This document shows, in pieces, positions 17,597-26,181 of a DNA stretch of 48,994 nt. Both the position numbers and the translations under genes were made by a program. This DNA is from Hymenobacter frigidus. Its GTDB lineage: Bacteria > Bacteroidota > Bacteroidia > Cytophagales > Hymenobacteraceae. The notes under the pieces are model-generated. The model did no database searches. It saw only the letters and a program-made list of their open reading frames with translations, and had not been told where the DNA came from. How positions within the stretch are numbered: position 1 is the first letter of the stretch; every line of letters begins with the position of its first letter. The stretch is taken from NCBI RefSeq assembly GCF_014640435.1, contig NZ_BMGY01000036.1, positions 1 to 48,994 of the forward strand. The letters run 5' to 3'.

Positions 17597-19705
17597 CTAC
17601 CGCCGCCGGCCCACGCGCCACTCGGCCGCCAGCTCAAAATACGGCAGCAGCCGCTGCGTCTCGCGGGCCAAATCCAGGGCCGAGTAGCTGCTGCCCGCAA
17701 ATGCCCCCTTGCCCGGAGTGTAGGTCGAGAACGTGCGCATCCACTGCAGCCACACGCTGGCCGTGAGGTTGAAGCCAGCCGTGGTGTGGCGCTCCACGGC
17801 CACCTCGGGGCCGTGCTGGCGGGTGATGCTGTGCAGGTAAATCAGGTTGGACGAAGGGCCGGTGGGATTATCCAGCAGCAGGGCGGCGCGGCCGTAGTTG
17901 CGCTGCTCCAGCAAGCGGTAGCCCAGGCGCAGACTGGTGCTGCCCTTGGGCCCGGCCCAGGCCTGCCGCGCCCCCACGGCAAAATCATGCGTCACGCTGG
18001 TATCGAGCGGGCTTTCGCGGAAGCGCGTCCAGTTGAGTTGGCCCACGCGGTTTTCGCGCCGCACGTAGTCAGCCAGCAGCAGCAGCCGGGGCCGCAGCTG
18101 GTAGCTGATGCTCTGGGTTTGCTCCAGCACGCGGCTGGCGCGGTTGCGGGCCTGCTCGGCCTTCTGGTCGCGCACCTGGTAGCTCACCCAGAGGTGGTAG
18201 TTGGAGCGCACGCTCAGCTTGCCGGGGGCCCAGATGAAGCCCGGCTCCCAGTGCAGCAGGTGGTCGACGTAGTTCTCGGCGCTCAGCCCAGCCCGGATGA
18301 ACACCGTCTGCCGGTATTCGCCGGCCACGCCCAGCGTGGTGCGGAAAGCCCCGGCCCAGCGGCCGGTCCAAGTCAGGCGCAACAGCTGCTGGGCTTCGTC
18401 GCGGGTTTGCTGATTGTCTTTGCTGGGGGCATCCACGCGCAGCAGCTGGGCGGTGCCCACCAGGCCCAGCACGTGCCGGGGCATGGGCAGCCAGGTCACG
18501 GTGCCCTGCCACTGGGTGGTTTGCTCGGTGATGTCCTTCACCTGCTCGCGGGCCAGGGCGGCGGCTAGGCGCGGCACGTTCAGGCGGCGCGTGTTGTCCA
18601 GGTAATAAGTGCGGGTGCGTTCGCGGTAGCCAAAGCTGAGGGTAGTCTGCACGCGGGGCCGGGCAAAGCGCAGCTCCTGACGGGTGTCCAGCTCGCGCTG
18701 GCGGTAGCCTACATCCTGCAAAGTATCGGCCCCCTCGTTCAGCCGGCGGTACCGGAAGGCGCGGGTGGGCAGCAGCAGGCTGTTATCGGAGCGCAGCGAA
18801 GCAAACTCGTTCACGCGGTATGAAGCCCCCGCCTGCACCGCCACCGTATCGGACTGAATGCGCTGCACCGAGCCCAGCAGGTAGTCCTCGGCGCGGTTGG
18901 TGCGGTAGCCCAGGCGGCCCTGCACCGTGAGCGGCGCATTGGGCAGAAAAGCCTGCTCGCCGGCCGCCTCGGCCACCAGGCGCTGCATGGTGCGCGGCCC
19001 CAGGCTGGCGCGGGTGCCCAGCACGCGCACGGCCAGCGGCGCGACTGTAGTACCATTCAGGAAATAAAGCGCCGCCGCATCGAAGCCGTAGGCGAAGCCC
19101 GCGTCCTCGCGGCCGTTGCGACGGTCGGTGGCCAGACCACCCAGCACGGTCACCTGCATCTGGGAAAGCGAGTCGGTGGGGCTGGCGGCGCGCAGGCGGC
19201 GGCGGTAGCCCAGGCGGCCCAGCCACAGGCCGGTGCGGGTGGCATTGGCCCGGCTTTGGTCGTAGTGCACCTGCTGGCCCAGCTGCCAGTGGTCGGCGGC
19301 GTCGAGGGTGAATACATGGGCAACATCAGCGCCGTAGTCCTCCCGCACGAAGGGCGGCGTGCCGCGCGAGTCGTACACCATGTCGGTACCCACGCGGTAG
19401 CGCAGCTGCTGGCGCGGCCCCAGCCGCAGGTAGCCGCGGGCCCCGCTGGTTTGCACGAAGGTGCTCACGCCTACGCGCCGGGCCCGGGCCAGCAGCAGCA
19501 GGGCGGTATCGGCGGCGGCCGGCCGCTGCCGGCCGAACACTGGCCCGAACGGCGTGGCTCCTACCAATACCTGCGCCTGCCCGGTCGTCGGCCGCACCAG
19601 CAGCCCGGCCAGCAACAAAATTCCCGCCACGGCGGCACGCCAACCTAGGACCCGGCCCCGCGCCGCTCCCTCGCTCAGACACACCGAAAACCACTGAATT
19701 ACCAC
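17597..19705 (-). CDS. Large outer-membrane beta-barrel protein, unknown function
   Basis: A protein of about 700 residues dominated by alternating hydrophobic/polar strands with many aromatic and arginine residues (for example RTTLGVAGEYRQTVFIRAG, STSLRLGYRLLEQRNYGR), as in outer-membrane barrels. A signal peptide is seen shortly after the start (AAVAGILLLAGLLVRPTTG, cleavage near QAQ). The GTG at 19705 is chosen because it places this signal near the N-terminus; an ATG-equivalent start at 19843 would add 46 residues without signal character and would lie only 42 bases from the divergent OmpA gene. The final residues RVGRRR lack the usual terminal aromatic. No family name can be given. Divergent from the OmpA/PD40 gene, which may be functionally related. 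Confidence 0.72.
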   Translation of the reverse strand: MVIQWFSVCLSEGAARGRVLGWRAAVAGILLLAGLLVRPTTGQAQVLVGATPFGPVFGRQRPAAADTALLLLARARRVGVSTFVQTSGARGYLRLGPRQQLRYRVGTDMVYDSRGTPPFVREDYGADVAHVFTLDAADHWQLGQQVHYDQSRANATRTGLWLGRLGYRRRLRAASPTDSLSQMQVTVLGGLATDRRNGREDAGFAYGFDAAALYFLNGTTVAPLAVRVLGTRASLGPRTMQRLVAEAAGEQAFLPNAPLTVQGRLGYRTNRAEDYLLGSVQRIQSDTVAVQAGASYRVNEFASLRSDNSLLLPTRAFRYRRLNEGADTLQDVGYRQRELDTRQELRFARPRVQTTLSFGYRERTRTYYLDNTRRLNVPRLAAALAREQVKDITEQTTQWQGTVTWLPMPRHVLGLVGTAQLLRVDAPSKDNQQTRDEAQQLLRLTWTGRWAGAFRTTLGVAGEYRQTVFIRAGLSAENYVDHLLHWEPGFIWAPGKLSVRSNYHLWVSYQVRDQKAEQARNRASRVLEQTQSISYQLRPRLLLLADYVRRENRVGQLNWTRFRESPLDTSVTHDFAVGARQAWAGPKGSTSLRLGYRLLEQRNYGRAALLLDNPTGPSSNLIYLHSITRQHGPEVAVERHTTAGFNLTASVWLQWMRTFSTYTPGKGAFAGSSYSALDLARETQRLLPYFELAAEWRVGRRR

Positions 19706-19885
19706 GTGCGGCAGGCCCGCGAAATCTCCGTTTGCGGCACCCAACCGGGAAGGTACTACACGCGCCGGTGAGGGCTGGGAAATAGTTTTTGAGTAGGTTA
19801 GCTGTAAATACTGCCGCTCGGGCTTGCCGCTGTGACTGCGCACGGCCAGAGCGCGCCCGGGCGTTAGCCATTTTCTACTATCGTT

Positions 19886-21967
19886 ATGATGATTAATTCA
19901 ATTAACTCTTCCCGCCGGGCCGTTGCGCCCCTCGCCCTGCTGCTCCTGGCCGGGGCCCCGGCCCTGGGCCAGCACGTGCAATGGGCCGCCCGCTTGGTGG
20001 CGGTTTCGTCCCAGAAATCCGAAGGCAAGGAGCCCTTCTCCCCTTCGCAGGTGCTGAGTACGCCCAACGCCCTGCCGCTGGGCCAAATCAGCAACGATGC
20101 CTGGATTCCGCGCAAGGAAGGGCCGAATGAATTCATCGAAGTGCGCTTCGCCCGCTCGGTGGCCGCTCAGCAAGTCACCATCGTGGAGAATTTCAACCCC
20201 GGCTCCATCACCAAGGTCGAGCTGGTTGATACCAAGAACGTGCACCACGAGGTGTATTCCAACAACAAGCCCGGCCCGCTGCCCGAAGCCTACCGCACCC
20301 TCGAAATCAAGTTTCCGACCGCCGAATACCGCACCTTGGGCGTGGTGGTGCGCATGAACACGGCCAAGGTGGAAGGCGTGAACCAGATTGACGCCATCGG
20401 CATCTCCGACGTGCCAGCCACCATGGTGAAGCAGGCCTTCACCGAGGAGAAAGGCCCCGAAGCCGTGAAGTCGAGCCAGTTCGACTCGTCGCTGGTGAAC
20501 CTGGGCCCGAACGTGAACACGCGCTACGTGGAAACCCACCCGGTTATCTCGCCCAACGGCCGCACCCTGTACTTCGCCCGCGAAAGCAACCCCGGCAACG
20601 TGGGCGGCGGCCGCGACCCGCAGGACGTGTGGTACTCGACCCTGTTAAGCGGGAAAACCAAGACCTGGAGCCTGGCCAAAAACGTGGGCGCCCCGGTGAA
20701 TACCCCCGATGACCCCAACGGCATCGCCTCGGTGTCGGCCAACGGCCAGCAGGCCATCGTCATCAACATCTACAACCCTGACGGCACCATCGACCCACTG
20801 GGCTGCAGCATCAGCAAGCGTACCCGCATGGGCTGGACGCCTCCCAAAAAAGTCGAAATCAAGGACTTCGTCAACTTGGATAAGGAGCACGTCGACTTCT
20901 TCCTGGCCACGTCGGGCCGGGCCCTGCTCATGGCCGTGGAGCGGCCCGACGGCCTGGGCGGCCAGGATATTTTTGTGAGCTTCCCCTCGCCCATGGAAAC
21001 CAACGTGTGGACCAAGCCCAAGAGCCTGGGCCCGAACGTGAACACGGCCAAAGCCGACTTCGCCCCCTTTCTGGCCGCCGATGACAAGACGCTGTACTTT
21101 GCCAGCGAAGGCCGCGGCGGCTACGGCAAGTCGGACATTTTCTACTCCAAGCGCCTCGACGATACCTGGACCAACTGGAGCCCGCCCCGCAACCTGGGCC
21201 CGGTGGTGAACTCGCCGGATTTCGACGCCTACTACACCATCTCGGCCGCCGGTCAGGACGCTTACCTGGTGTCGTCGCGCAACGGCACCGATGGCTCGCG
21301 GGATATTTTCCGCATCTCACTGGCCCCTGCCTTCCAGCCCGAAGTAGTGACGCTGGTGACCGGCCGCGTGCTCGACGTGAATACCGGCAAGCCCATCCGG
21401 GCCATTATTCACTACGAAAACCTGCTGACGGGCGAAGAAATCGGCGTGACGGAAACCGACCCGGCCGATGGCTCCTACACCATTGTGCTGCCCAGCGGCG
21501 TGCAGTACGGCTACCGCGCCGAAGCCAAAGGCTACCTGGCCGAAAACGCTAACCTCGACGTGAATGCCAAGGACAAGTATTCTGAGCAGAAGCAGGACCT
21601 GTACCTGGCGCCCTTCGCCGTGGGCCAGACGGTGAAGATGAACAACATCTTCTTCCCCCAGAGCAAGTACTACCTCAACACCAGCTCCTACCCCGAACTA
21701 GCCCGCCTCATCCGCATTCTAAAAGAATTTCCGTCAGTCGAAATTAAGATTTCGGGCCACACCGACAACCAGGGTGACCCCGGCCTCAACCTTAAGCTGA
21801 GCCAGGACCGGGTGAATGAGGTGAAGAAATACCTCAGCAGCCACGGCATCAAAAGCGAGCGCATCAGCACCGAAGGCTTCGGCGGCACCAAGCCCGTGGC
21901 CAGCAACGACCAAGAGGAAACCCGCTCCAAAAACCGCCGCGTCGAATTCACGATTACAAAGAAGTAA
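19886..21967 (+). CDS. OmpA-family protein with PD40 repeats
   Basis: A 693-residue envelope protein. Order: signal peptide (LALLLLAGAPALGQ), an N-terminal beta domain of about 140 residues resembling a discoidin/carbohydrate-binding fold (DAWIPRKEGPNEFIEVRF), PD40 beta-propeller repeats at about 200-480 (SPNGRTLYFA, DDKTLYFASEGRGGYGKSDI, SRNGTDGSRDIFRI), a carboxypeptidase-regulatory-like domain at about 489-575 (VTGRVLDVNTGKPIRAIIHY), and a C-terminal OmpA domain with the peptidoglycan-binding signature SGHTDNQGDPGLNLKLSQDR. Family knowledge: similar multi-domain OmpA proteins (PorE-like) tether outer-membrane systems, including type IX secretion, to peptidoglycan. This protein lacks the TPR domain of PorE, so identity as PorE is not claimed. 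Confidence 0.88.
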   Translation: MMINSINSSRRAVAPLALLLLAGAPALGQHVQWAARLVAVSSQKSEGKEPFSPSQVLSTPNALPLGQISNDAWIPRKEGPNEFIEVRFARSVAAQQVTIVENFNPGSITKVELVDTKNVHHEVYSNNKPGPLPEAYRTLEIKFPTAEYRTLGVVVRMNTAKVEGVNQIDAIGISDVPATMVKQAFTEEKGPEAVKSSQFDSSLVNLGPNVNTRYVETHPVISPNGRTLYFARESNPGNVGGGRDPQDVWYSTLLSGKTKTWSLAKNVGAPVNTPDDPNGIASVSANGQQAIVINIYNPDGTIDPLGCSISKRTRMGWTPPKKVEIKDFVNLDKEHVDFFLATSGRALLMAVERPDGLGGQDIFVSFPSPMETNVWTKPKSLGPNVNTAKADFAPFLAADDKTLYFASEGRGGYGKSDIFYSKRLDDTWTNWSPPRNLGPVVNSPDFDAYYTISAAGQDAYLVSSRNGTDGSRDIFRISLAPAFQPEVVTLVTGRVLDVNTGKPIRAIIHYENLLTGEEIGVTETDPADGSYTIVLPSGVQYGYRAEAKGYLAENANLDVNAKDKYSEQKQDLYLAPFAVGQTVKMNNIFFPQSKYYLNTSSYPELARLIRILKEFPSVEIKISGHTDNQGDPGLNLKLSQDRVNEVKKYLSSHGIKSERISTEGFGGTKPVASNDQEETRSKNRRVEFTITKK

Positions 21968-22005
21968 CGCTGGCTTCAGCAGTCACTCCCGGAAACTGGC
22001 TGCTT

Positions 22006-22168
22006 AGGAGCTGTTTGAGTCAATAAGACGGTCATGCTGAGCGCAGTCGAAGCATCTCTACCGCTTCGTTGCACCGGCTCAAGCGAAGCGGTAGAGATGC
22101 TTCGACAAGCGGACGCTAGATGAGCATGACCGTTTCAGAATGATTTTAGCTAACGCAAACAGCTTCCT
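22006..22168. repeat. Nested palindromic element, family A with outer inverted repeat
   Basis: Outer arms AGGAGCTGTTTG (22006) and CAAACAGCTTCCT (ending 22168) enclose a family A palindrome (22028-22133) with ACGGTCATGCTGAGCGCAG on one side and a GAGCATGACCGT arm on the other, and an inner stem GCATCTCTACCGCTTCG / CGAAGCGGTAGAGATGC. It is intergenic, just before a terminator. The nesting looks like a small MITE-like unit. Confidence 0.8.
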
Positions 22169-22209
22169 AACAAAAACGCCCCCTGCTCATCGCAGGGGGC
22201 GTTTTTGTT
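22169..22209. terminator. Bidirectional intrinsic terminator
   Basis: An 18-bp perfect stem AACAAAAACGCCCCCTGC / GCAGGGGGCGTTTTTGTT with a 5-base loop between the OmpA gene and the converging small secreted-protein gene. Confidence 0.9.
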
Positions 22210-22225
22210 AATTTTTATTTTCGAA

Positions 22226-22651
22226 CTACTTCTGAGGTTTGGTTTCGACGAATGCGGTGAGGCGGCCTTCCGAACTTTCCAACCCCACAATGTCCATCAG
22301 GTCCTGAAAATACTCAGCGACCTGCTCCCGGTCTTTCGTTTCCGGAACCAAGGGCGAGATGCGGCTCAGGTTGTCGTCGAGGCACTTCAGGTAGGCCTCT
22401 CGGGTGGGCTTGCGCGCGGTAATGACCAGAAACTCGCTGGTGGACTTCACCAGAATTCGGTTGAGCATGGGCCGGGTCTCGGCTGGCAAATTGCTTTTGC
22501 GCATACCGATGACTACCTCATCTACAGTCTGCTTTCGGATTTTTTCCAGCTGCGCCACCGCTTTTTGCGGCACCGTCATGGGAGTAGCATCCTGGGCTTT
22601 GCTGGTAGACAAAGCACCCAATACCAAAAAGATAAGCAGGAAAGTGCGCAT
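22226..22651 (-). CDS. Small secreted protein, unknown
   Basis: A 141-residue protein with signal peptide (MRTFLLIFLVLGALSTSKAQ). The mature part is mainly helical and charged, with a TVDEVVIGMRKSNLPAETRP segment and a C-terminal GLESSEGRLTAFVE. I do not recognise the family with confidence. It has the best promoter in the window (22707-22737), which supports it being a real, expressed gene with a leader of about 50 bases. It converges with the OmpA gene across a shared terminator. Confidence 0.75.
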   Translation of the reverse strand: MRTFLLIFLVLGALSTSKAQDATPMTVPQKAVAQLEKIRKQTVDEVVIGMRKSNLPAETRPMLNRILVKSTSEFLVITARKPTREAYLKCLDDNLSRISPLVPETKDREQVAEYFQDLMDIVGLESSEGRLTAFVETKPQK

Positions 22652-22706
22652 CGGGAAGTGCAGTTAAAAGTGAAAGGGCCGCGCTCACGCACGGCCCAGT
22701 TGCACC

Positions 22707-22737
22707 CGAAGATAATATATTATTGAATTAATACAAA
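22707..22737 (-). promoter_or_regulatory. Complete Bacteroidota promoter: TTTG-N19-TATCTTCG
   Basis: On the minus strand, TTTG (22737-22734) is followed by exactly 19 bases, mostly A and T, and then TATCTTCG (22714-22707), one mismatch to TAnnTTTG. This matches the housekeeping promoter layout (minus-33 TTTG, minus-7 TAnnTTTG) described for Bacteroides and Flavobacterium. It drives the 22226-22651 gene. Confidence 0.8.
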
Positions 22738-22772
22738 GTTAATATCAAACTATTTATTCAAAAAAGCCTGTA

Positions 22773-24248
22773 TCAATAAGCACGAGCAAAGTAGGCGCGG
22801 CGAGTGCTGGGCTTGCCGGTCACCATGCAAGTGCCGTCTTCATCGGGCTCATTCAGGGCCAGGCAGCGCACGGTGGCTTTGGTTTCGTCCTTGATGCGCT
22901 CCTCGGTTTCGGAGGTGCCATCGTAGTGGGCCAGCACGAAACCCGCCTCGTTGTCCAGCACCCGCTTGAACTCGTCGTAGCTATCTACCCGCGTGGTGTG
23001 GGTGGCGCGGAACTGCTTGGCTTTCTCGTGCATGTCGTGCTGAATATCAATCAGCAACTGGTCCACGCTGGCCACGATGTCGGCCAGGGGTAAGCTCATT
23101 TTGGCTTTAGTGTCGCGGCGGGCCACTTCTACGGTGCCGTTATCAAGGTCGCGCGCGCCGATGGCCAGGCGCACAGGCACGCCCTTCATCTCCCACTCCG
23201 CAAACTTGAAGCCGGGGCGCTCGGTGTCTCGGGCGTCCACTTTCACCGAAATACCCCGGGCAATCAGACCCATCTGGATGGGTTTGATGCGCTCAAGCAG
23301 CGCGTCGAGCTCACCGGATTTATAAATAGGCACGATGACCACCTGAATCGGGGCCAGCTTGGGCGGCAGCACCAGGCCTTCGTCGTCGGAGTGGGCCATC
23401 ACGAGGGCCCCCATCAGGCGGGTGCTCACGCCCCAGCTGGTACCCCACACGTACTCGCGCACGCCTTCCTTGTTGGCAAACTGCACGTCGAAAGCCTTGG
23501 CAAAGTTCTGGCCCAGAAAGTGGCTGGTGCCGGCCTGTAGGGCCTTGCCATCCTGCATCAGCGCCTCAATGCAATAGGTGTCCTCGGCACCGGCAAACCG
23601 TTCGTTGGGGGTTTTCACGCCCTTCACTACGGGCAGGGCCATGTGCTCTTCGGCAAACTCAGCGTACACGTCGAGCATCTGGCGGGTTTCGGCCACGGCT
23701 TCTTCGGCGGTGGCGTGGGCGGTGTGGCCCTCCTGCCACAGGAATTCGGCGGTGCGCAGAAACAGGCGGGTGCGCATTTCCCAGCGCACCACGTTGGCCC
23801 ACTGGTTGATGAGCAGCGGCAGGTCGCGGTAGCTCTGCACCCAGTTTTTGTAGGTGCTCCAGATGATGGCCTCCGAGGTGGGGCGCACGATGAGCTCTTC
23901 TTCCAACTTGGCGGCGGGGTCTACGCGCAGCTTGCCGGGGCGGTCGGGGTCGGTCTGGAGGCGGTAGTGCGTCACCACGGCGCACTCTTTGGCGAAGCCT
24001 TCGGCGTTTTTCTCCTCGGCCTCGAACAGGCTTTTGGGGATGAAGATGGGGAAGTAGGCATTTTCGTGGCCCGTGCGCTTGAACATATCGTCGAGCTGGC
24101 GCTGCATTTTTTCCCAAATGGCGTAGCCGTAGGGTTTGATAACCATGCAGCCACGCACGGCAGAGTTCTCGGCCAGGCCGGCGCGCTTCACTATCTCATT
24201 GTACCAAAGCGAGTAATCTTCTTGGCGGGTAGGCAACTTTTTGCTCAT
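22773..24248 (-). CDS. proS: Prolyl-tRNA synthetase, archaeal/eukaryote-like type
   Basis: Class II synthetase charging tRNA-Pro. From the ATG at 24248 it has 491 residues and starts MSKKLPTRQEDYSLWYNEIV, the normal start of this type; upstream in-frame residues look unrelated. Marks: motif 1/2 region (YGYAIWEKMQRQLDDMF, RPTSEAIIWSTYKNWVQSYR), EGHTAHATAEEA, motif 3 GVSTRLMGALVMAHSDDEGL, an anticodon-binding domain beginning PIQVVIVPI and the C-terminal zinc-binding-like domain of the short, insertion-lacking form (CMVTGKPSTRRAYFARAY). The bacterial-type editing insertion is absent. Bacteroidota commonly carry this type, so it is not evidence of recent transfer. Confidence 0.95.
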   Translation of the reverse strand: MSKKLPTRQEDYSLWYNEIVKRAGLAENSAVRGCMVIKPYGYAIWEKMQRQLDDMFKRTGHENAYFPIFIPKSLFEAEEKNAEGFAKECAVVTHYRLQTDPDRPGKLRVDPAAKLEEELIVRPTSEAIIWSTYKNWVQSYRDLPLLINQWANVVRWEMRTRLFLRTAEFLWQEGHTAHATAEEAVAETRQMLDVYAEFAEEHMALPVVKGVKTPNERFAGAEDTYCIEALMQDGKALQAGTSHFLGQNFAKAFDVQFANKEGVREYVWGTSWGVSTRLMGALVMAHSDDEGLVLPPKLAPIQVVIVPIYKSGELDALLERIKPIQMGLIARGISVKVDARDTERPGFKFAEWEMKGVPVRLAIGARDLDNGTVEVARRDTKAKMSLPLADIVASVDQLLIDIQHDMHEKAKQFRATHTTRVDSYDEFKRVLDNEAGFVLAHYDGTSETEERIKDETKATVRCLALNEPDEDGTCMVTGKPSTRRAYFARAY

Positions 24249-24556
24249 GGGGGGCATCTTAGGTGTAATCGGAAAAGTTCCCAATTCTGGTACAAGATTT
24301 GACTTGACCAAATGGCACCGTTTCGGGGTCAAATTACGTTATTAATGCGCGGACCTCGTAACAGAAGTTATAAGCCTGACCAGCGAGAATGCGCAGTCGG
24401 TCATTGGCCTTTTCAGCCTGCCATCTGTTAAACCTTTGCCCAGCATTCGAGCCTAAGCAGTTGGCTATTATTACCCTTGCTTCTTAACTTCATGCGGCTT
24501 CCATCATTTCCGCTGTTACTTTACTATCAGCCTCTCCACTCCTCATATAATTAGTC
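24249..24556. other. Divergent promoter region between proS and the lipoprotein gene
   Basis: About 300 bases between divergent genes, more AT-rich than the flanks. TACCCTTG near 24471 on the plus strand is one mismatch from TAnnTTTG and may serve the lipoprotein gene; a TTTGGTCAA-type minus-33 candidate appears on the minus strand upstream of proS. Nothing else is seen. Confidence 0.4.
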
Positions 24557-26104
24557 ATGAAAAAGCTGCTCACCGCTTGTTTGCCTGCCTTGGCCCTGTT
24601 TGCGCTGGGCGGCTGCGCGGGCACTTCGGCCCTCACCTCCTCGGAGGACGATGGAGTTTATTATTCCTCCAAAGACCGCACCACGGCTGTGGTGAGCGCG
24701 GCCCCGGCTTCAACCAATGAGGCGGTCAACCCGGATTATAACGGTAACACCAACGGCCCGACGGCTCGCCAGAGCGGCAGTTCAGATGAGTATTACGACG
24801 ATTCCTACACTTACATGCAGGGAGTGCAGTATACTACGCCAGGCGTGAGCTACTACACGCCGTATAGTCCGTATACAACTCTTAGCTACGGCGCTGGCAG
24901 CTACGGCTGGGGCGGGGGTTACGGTGGCTTCTCACCTTATGGGGCCGGGTTCTACGACCCTTTCTATAGCCCGTTTCATAGCCCCTACGGGTTTGGGTAC
25001 GGCTCGGGCATCACCATTGGCTTTGGGTTTGGGCAGCCCTGGGGCTTCGGGGGCTATGGCTTCGGCCGGCCTTATGGCGGATTTGGTTTCGGCAACGGTT
25101 TCGGCAACGGCTTCGGCAATGGCTTCGGCAATGGCTTCGGCAATGGCTTCGGCAACGGCTTCTACGACCCCTACTACTACGGTGGTCCTTTCTACGGGGG
25201 CTACTATGGCCGGGGCGGTTACTACGGCAACAACTACTACGGTAATAACCGTAACAATGGCGGCTACTACGGCGACAGCAATGGCCGCGGCCGCACATCG
25301 GGCAGCCGCACCTACCGGTCTTCGGATGGGCGTTACCAATCGGGTAACCGGACTTCGGGCAGTGTTTCCGGCACGTCGTCGGGCGGCGGCCGCGTGCGGC
25401 CCGATGGCCTGTTGAACCCTTCTGCTCCCCAGGGCATCCCGACTTCGAGCGAAAGCCGGACTGTTACCACGGATGGTGGCCGGATGCGGACCGACGCCAT
25501 AATGTCTGTGCCCAATACCACCCGGCAGGAACGCACGGATGCTTCGTTCAATCAGCCCCGCCGCATGGATGCGGCCGAGCAGCCCCGCTACCGCAACATG
25601 GACCAGCAGCCCACCGACGGGCGGCAGCAAATGGACGCAACTCCGGGCCAGGGCGAAGTACAACGCGAACGAGTTGCGCGCGACCAGGGCCAGATAATGC
25701 GTGACCGGCCCATGCGGGAGGAATCGCGGGGCCGCGGCAACCGCTGGCGCAACGCCGACGCGGCTTCCCAGATTGACCAGTCGCAGCCTGCCACGGCCCA
25801 GCCCCAGGATAACCAAAACAGCCGTCGGGGCCGTTTTTCTCAGGATGCGGTGGCCCAGCCCCGCTTCGAAGGCACCCAGCAAGCTCCTGAGCAAACCCGC
25901 CAACGTTCCTACGACCAGCCCCGGCAGCAGCGGGTGTTCGAACAGCCGCAGCAGCGGCAGCGGCAACCCGAACGGACCTACGAGCAGCCGCAACAGCGCG
26001 ATGCCGAACAGCAGCAGCAGCGCTCTTACAGCCAGCCTTCCTACTCTGCTCCCTCGGGTGGTGGAGATGGGGGCGGCGGCCGCAGCCGGGGCCGCAACGA
26101 CTAA
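24557..26104 (+). CDS. Low-complexity lipoprotein, Tyr/Gly-rich then Arg/Gln-rich
   Basis: A 515-residue lipoprotein with lipobox ALGGC (Cys20). Residues about 85-245 are rich in Gly, Tyr, Phe and Asn, with six exact FGNG units (residues about 178-201) and many YGGYYGRGGYYG-type motifs. Residues about 250-515 are hydrophilic and rich in Arg, Gln, Asp and Ser, with QPQQR and YEQPQQR repeats at the end and a GGGDGGGGRSRGRND tail. No folded domain is recognised; such composition suggests an extended or phase-separating, surface-exposed chain (inference). The downstream FadL-like gene starts 77 bases later with a hairpin terminator between. The codon 24557 ATG gives the signal peptide directly. 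Confidence 0.85.
   Translation: MKKLLTACLPALALFALGGCAGTSALTSSEDDGVYYSSKDRTTAVVSAAPASTNEAVNPDYNGNTNGPTARQSGSSDEYYDDSYTYMQGVQYTTPGVSYYTPYSPYTTLSYGAGSYGWGGGYGGFSPYGAGFYDPFYSPFHSPYGFGYGSGITIGFGFGQPWGFGGYGFGRPYGGFGFGNGFGNGFGNGFGNGFGNGFGNGFYDPYYYGGPFYGGYYGRGGYYGNNYYGNNRNNGGYYGDSNGRGRTSGSRTYRSSDGRYQSGNRTSGSVSGTSSGGGRVRPDGLLNPSAPQGIPTSSESRTVTTDGGRMRTDAIMSVPNTTRQERTDASFNQPRRMDAAEQPRYRNMDQQPTDGRQQMDATPGQGEVQRERVARDQGQIMRDRPMREESRGRGNRWRNADAASQIDQSQPATAQPQDNQNSRRGRFSQDAVAQPRFEGTQQAPEQTRQRSYDQPRQQRVFEQPQQRQRQPERTYEQPQQRDAEQQQQRSYSQPSYSAPSGGGDGGGGRSRGRND
25088..25159 (+). repeat. Six 12-bp tandem repeats encoding FGNG
   Basis: Units of TTCGGCAA(C/T)GG(C/T), each encoding Phe-Gly-Asn-Gly, in frame inside the lipoprotein gene. 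The third-position changes AAC/AAT and GGC/GGT are the only differences, so the array is prone to copy-number change in 4-residue steps. Confidence 0.9.
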
Positions 26105-26143
26105 GCACCCCACCTGATTTTCTTGCAAAAACTTTCCCTAAGT

Positions 26144-26172
26144 GAGCCGGCCCAACGGCCGGCTCCTTTTTC
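26144..26172 (+). terminator. Intrinsic terminator of lipoprotein gene
   Basis: GAGCCGGCC and GGCCGGCTC pair around CAAC, followed by CCTTTTTC. It lies only 17 bases before the next ATG, so it may attenuate rather than fully separate the two genes. Confidence 0.7.
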
Positions 26173-26181
26173 TTCCTTCCC

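Noticed and set aside
19886..21967. Calling the OmpA/PD40 protein PorE of the type IX secretion system
   Set aside because: It has the PD40, regulatory and OmpA parts but no TPR domain, and an additional N-terminal beta domain.
25088..25159. Possible CRISPR-like array
   Set aside because: The 12-bp units are contiguous without spacers and encode an in-frame FGNG repeat.
24932..26128. 398-residue frame opposite the low-complexity lipoprotein
   Set aside because: Its Ala/Val/Ile repeats are the antisense reading of the Gly/Asn/Phe repeats. Not a protein in its own right.
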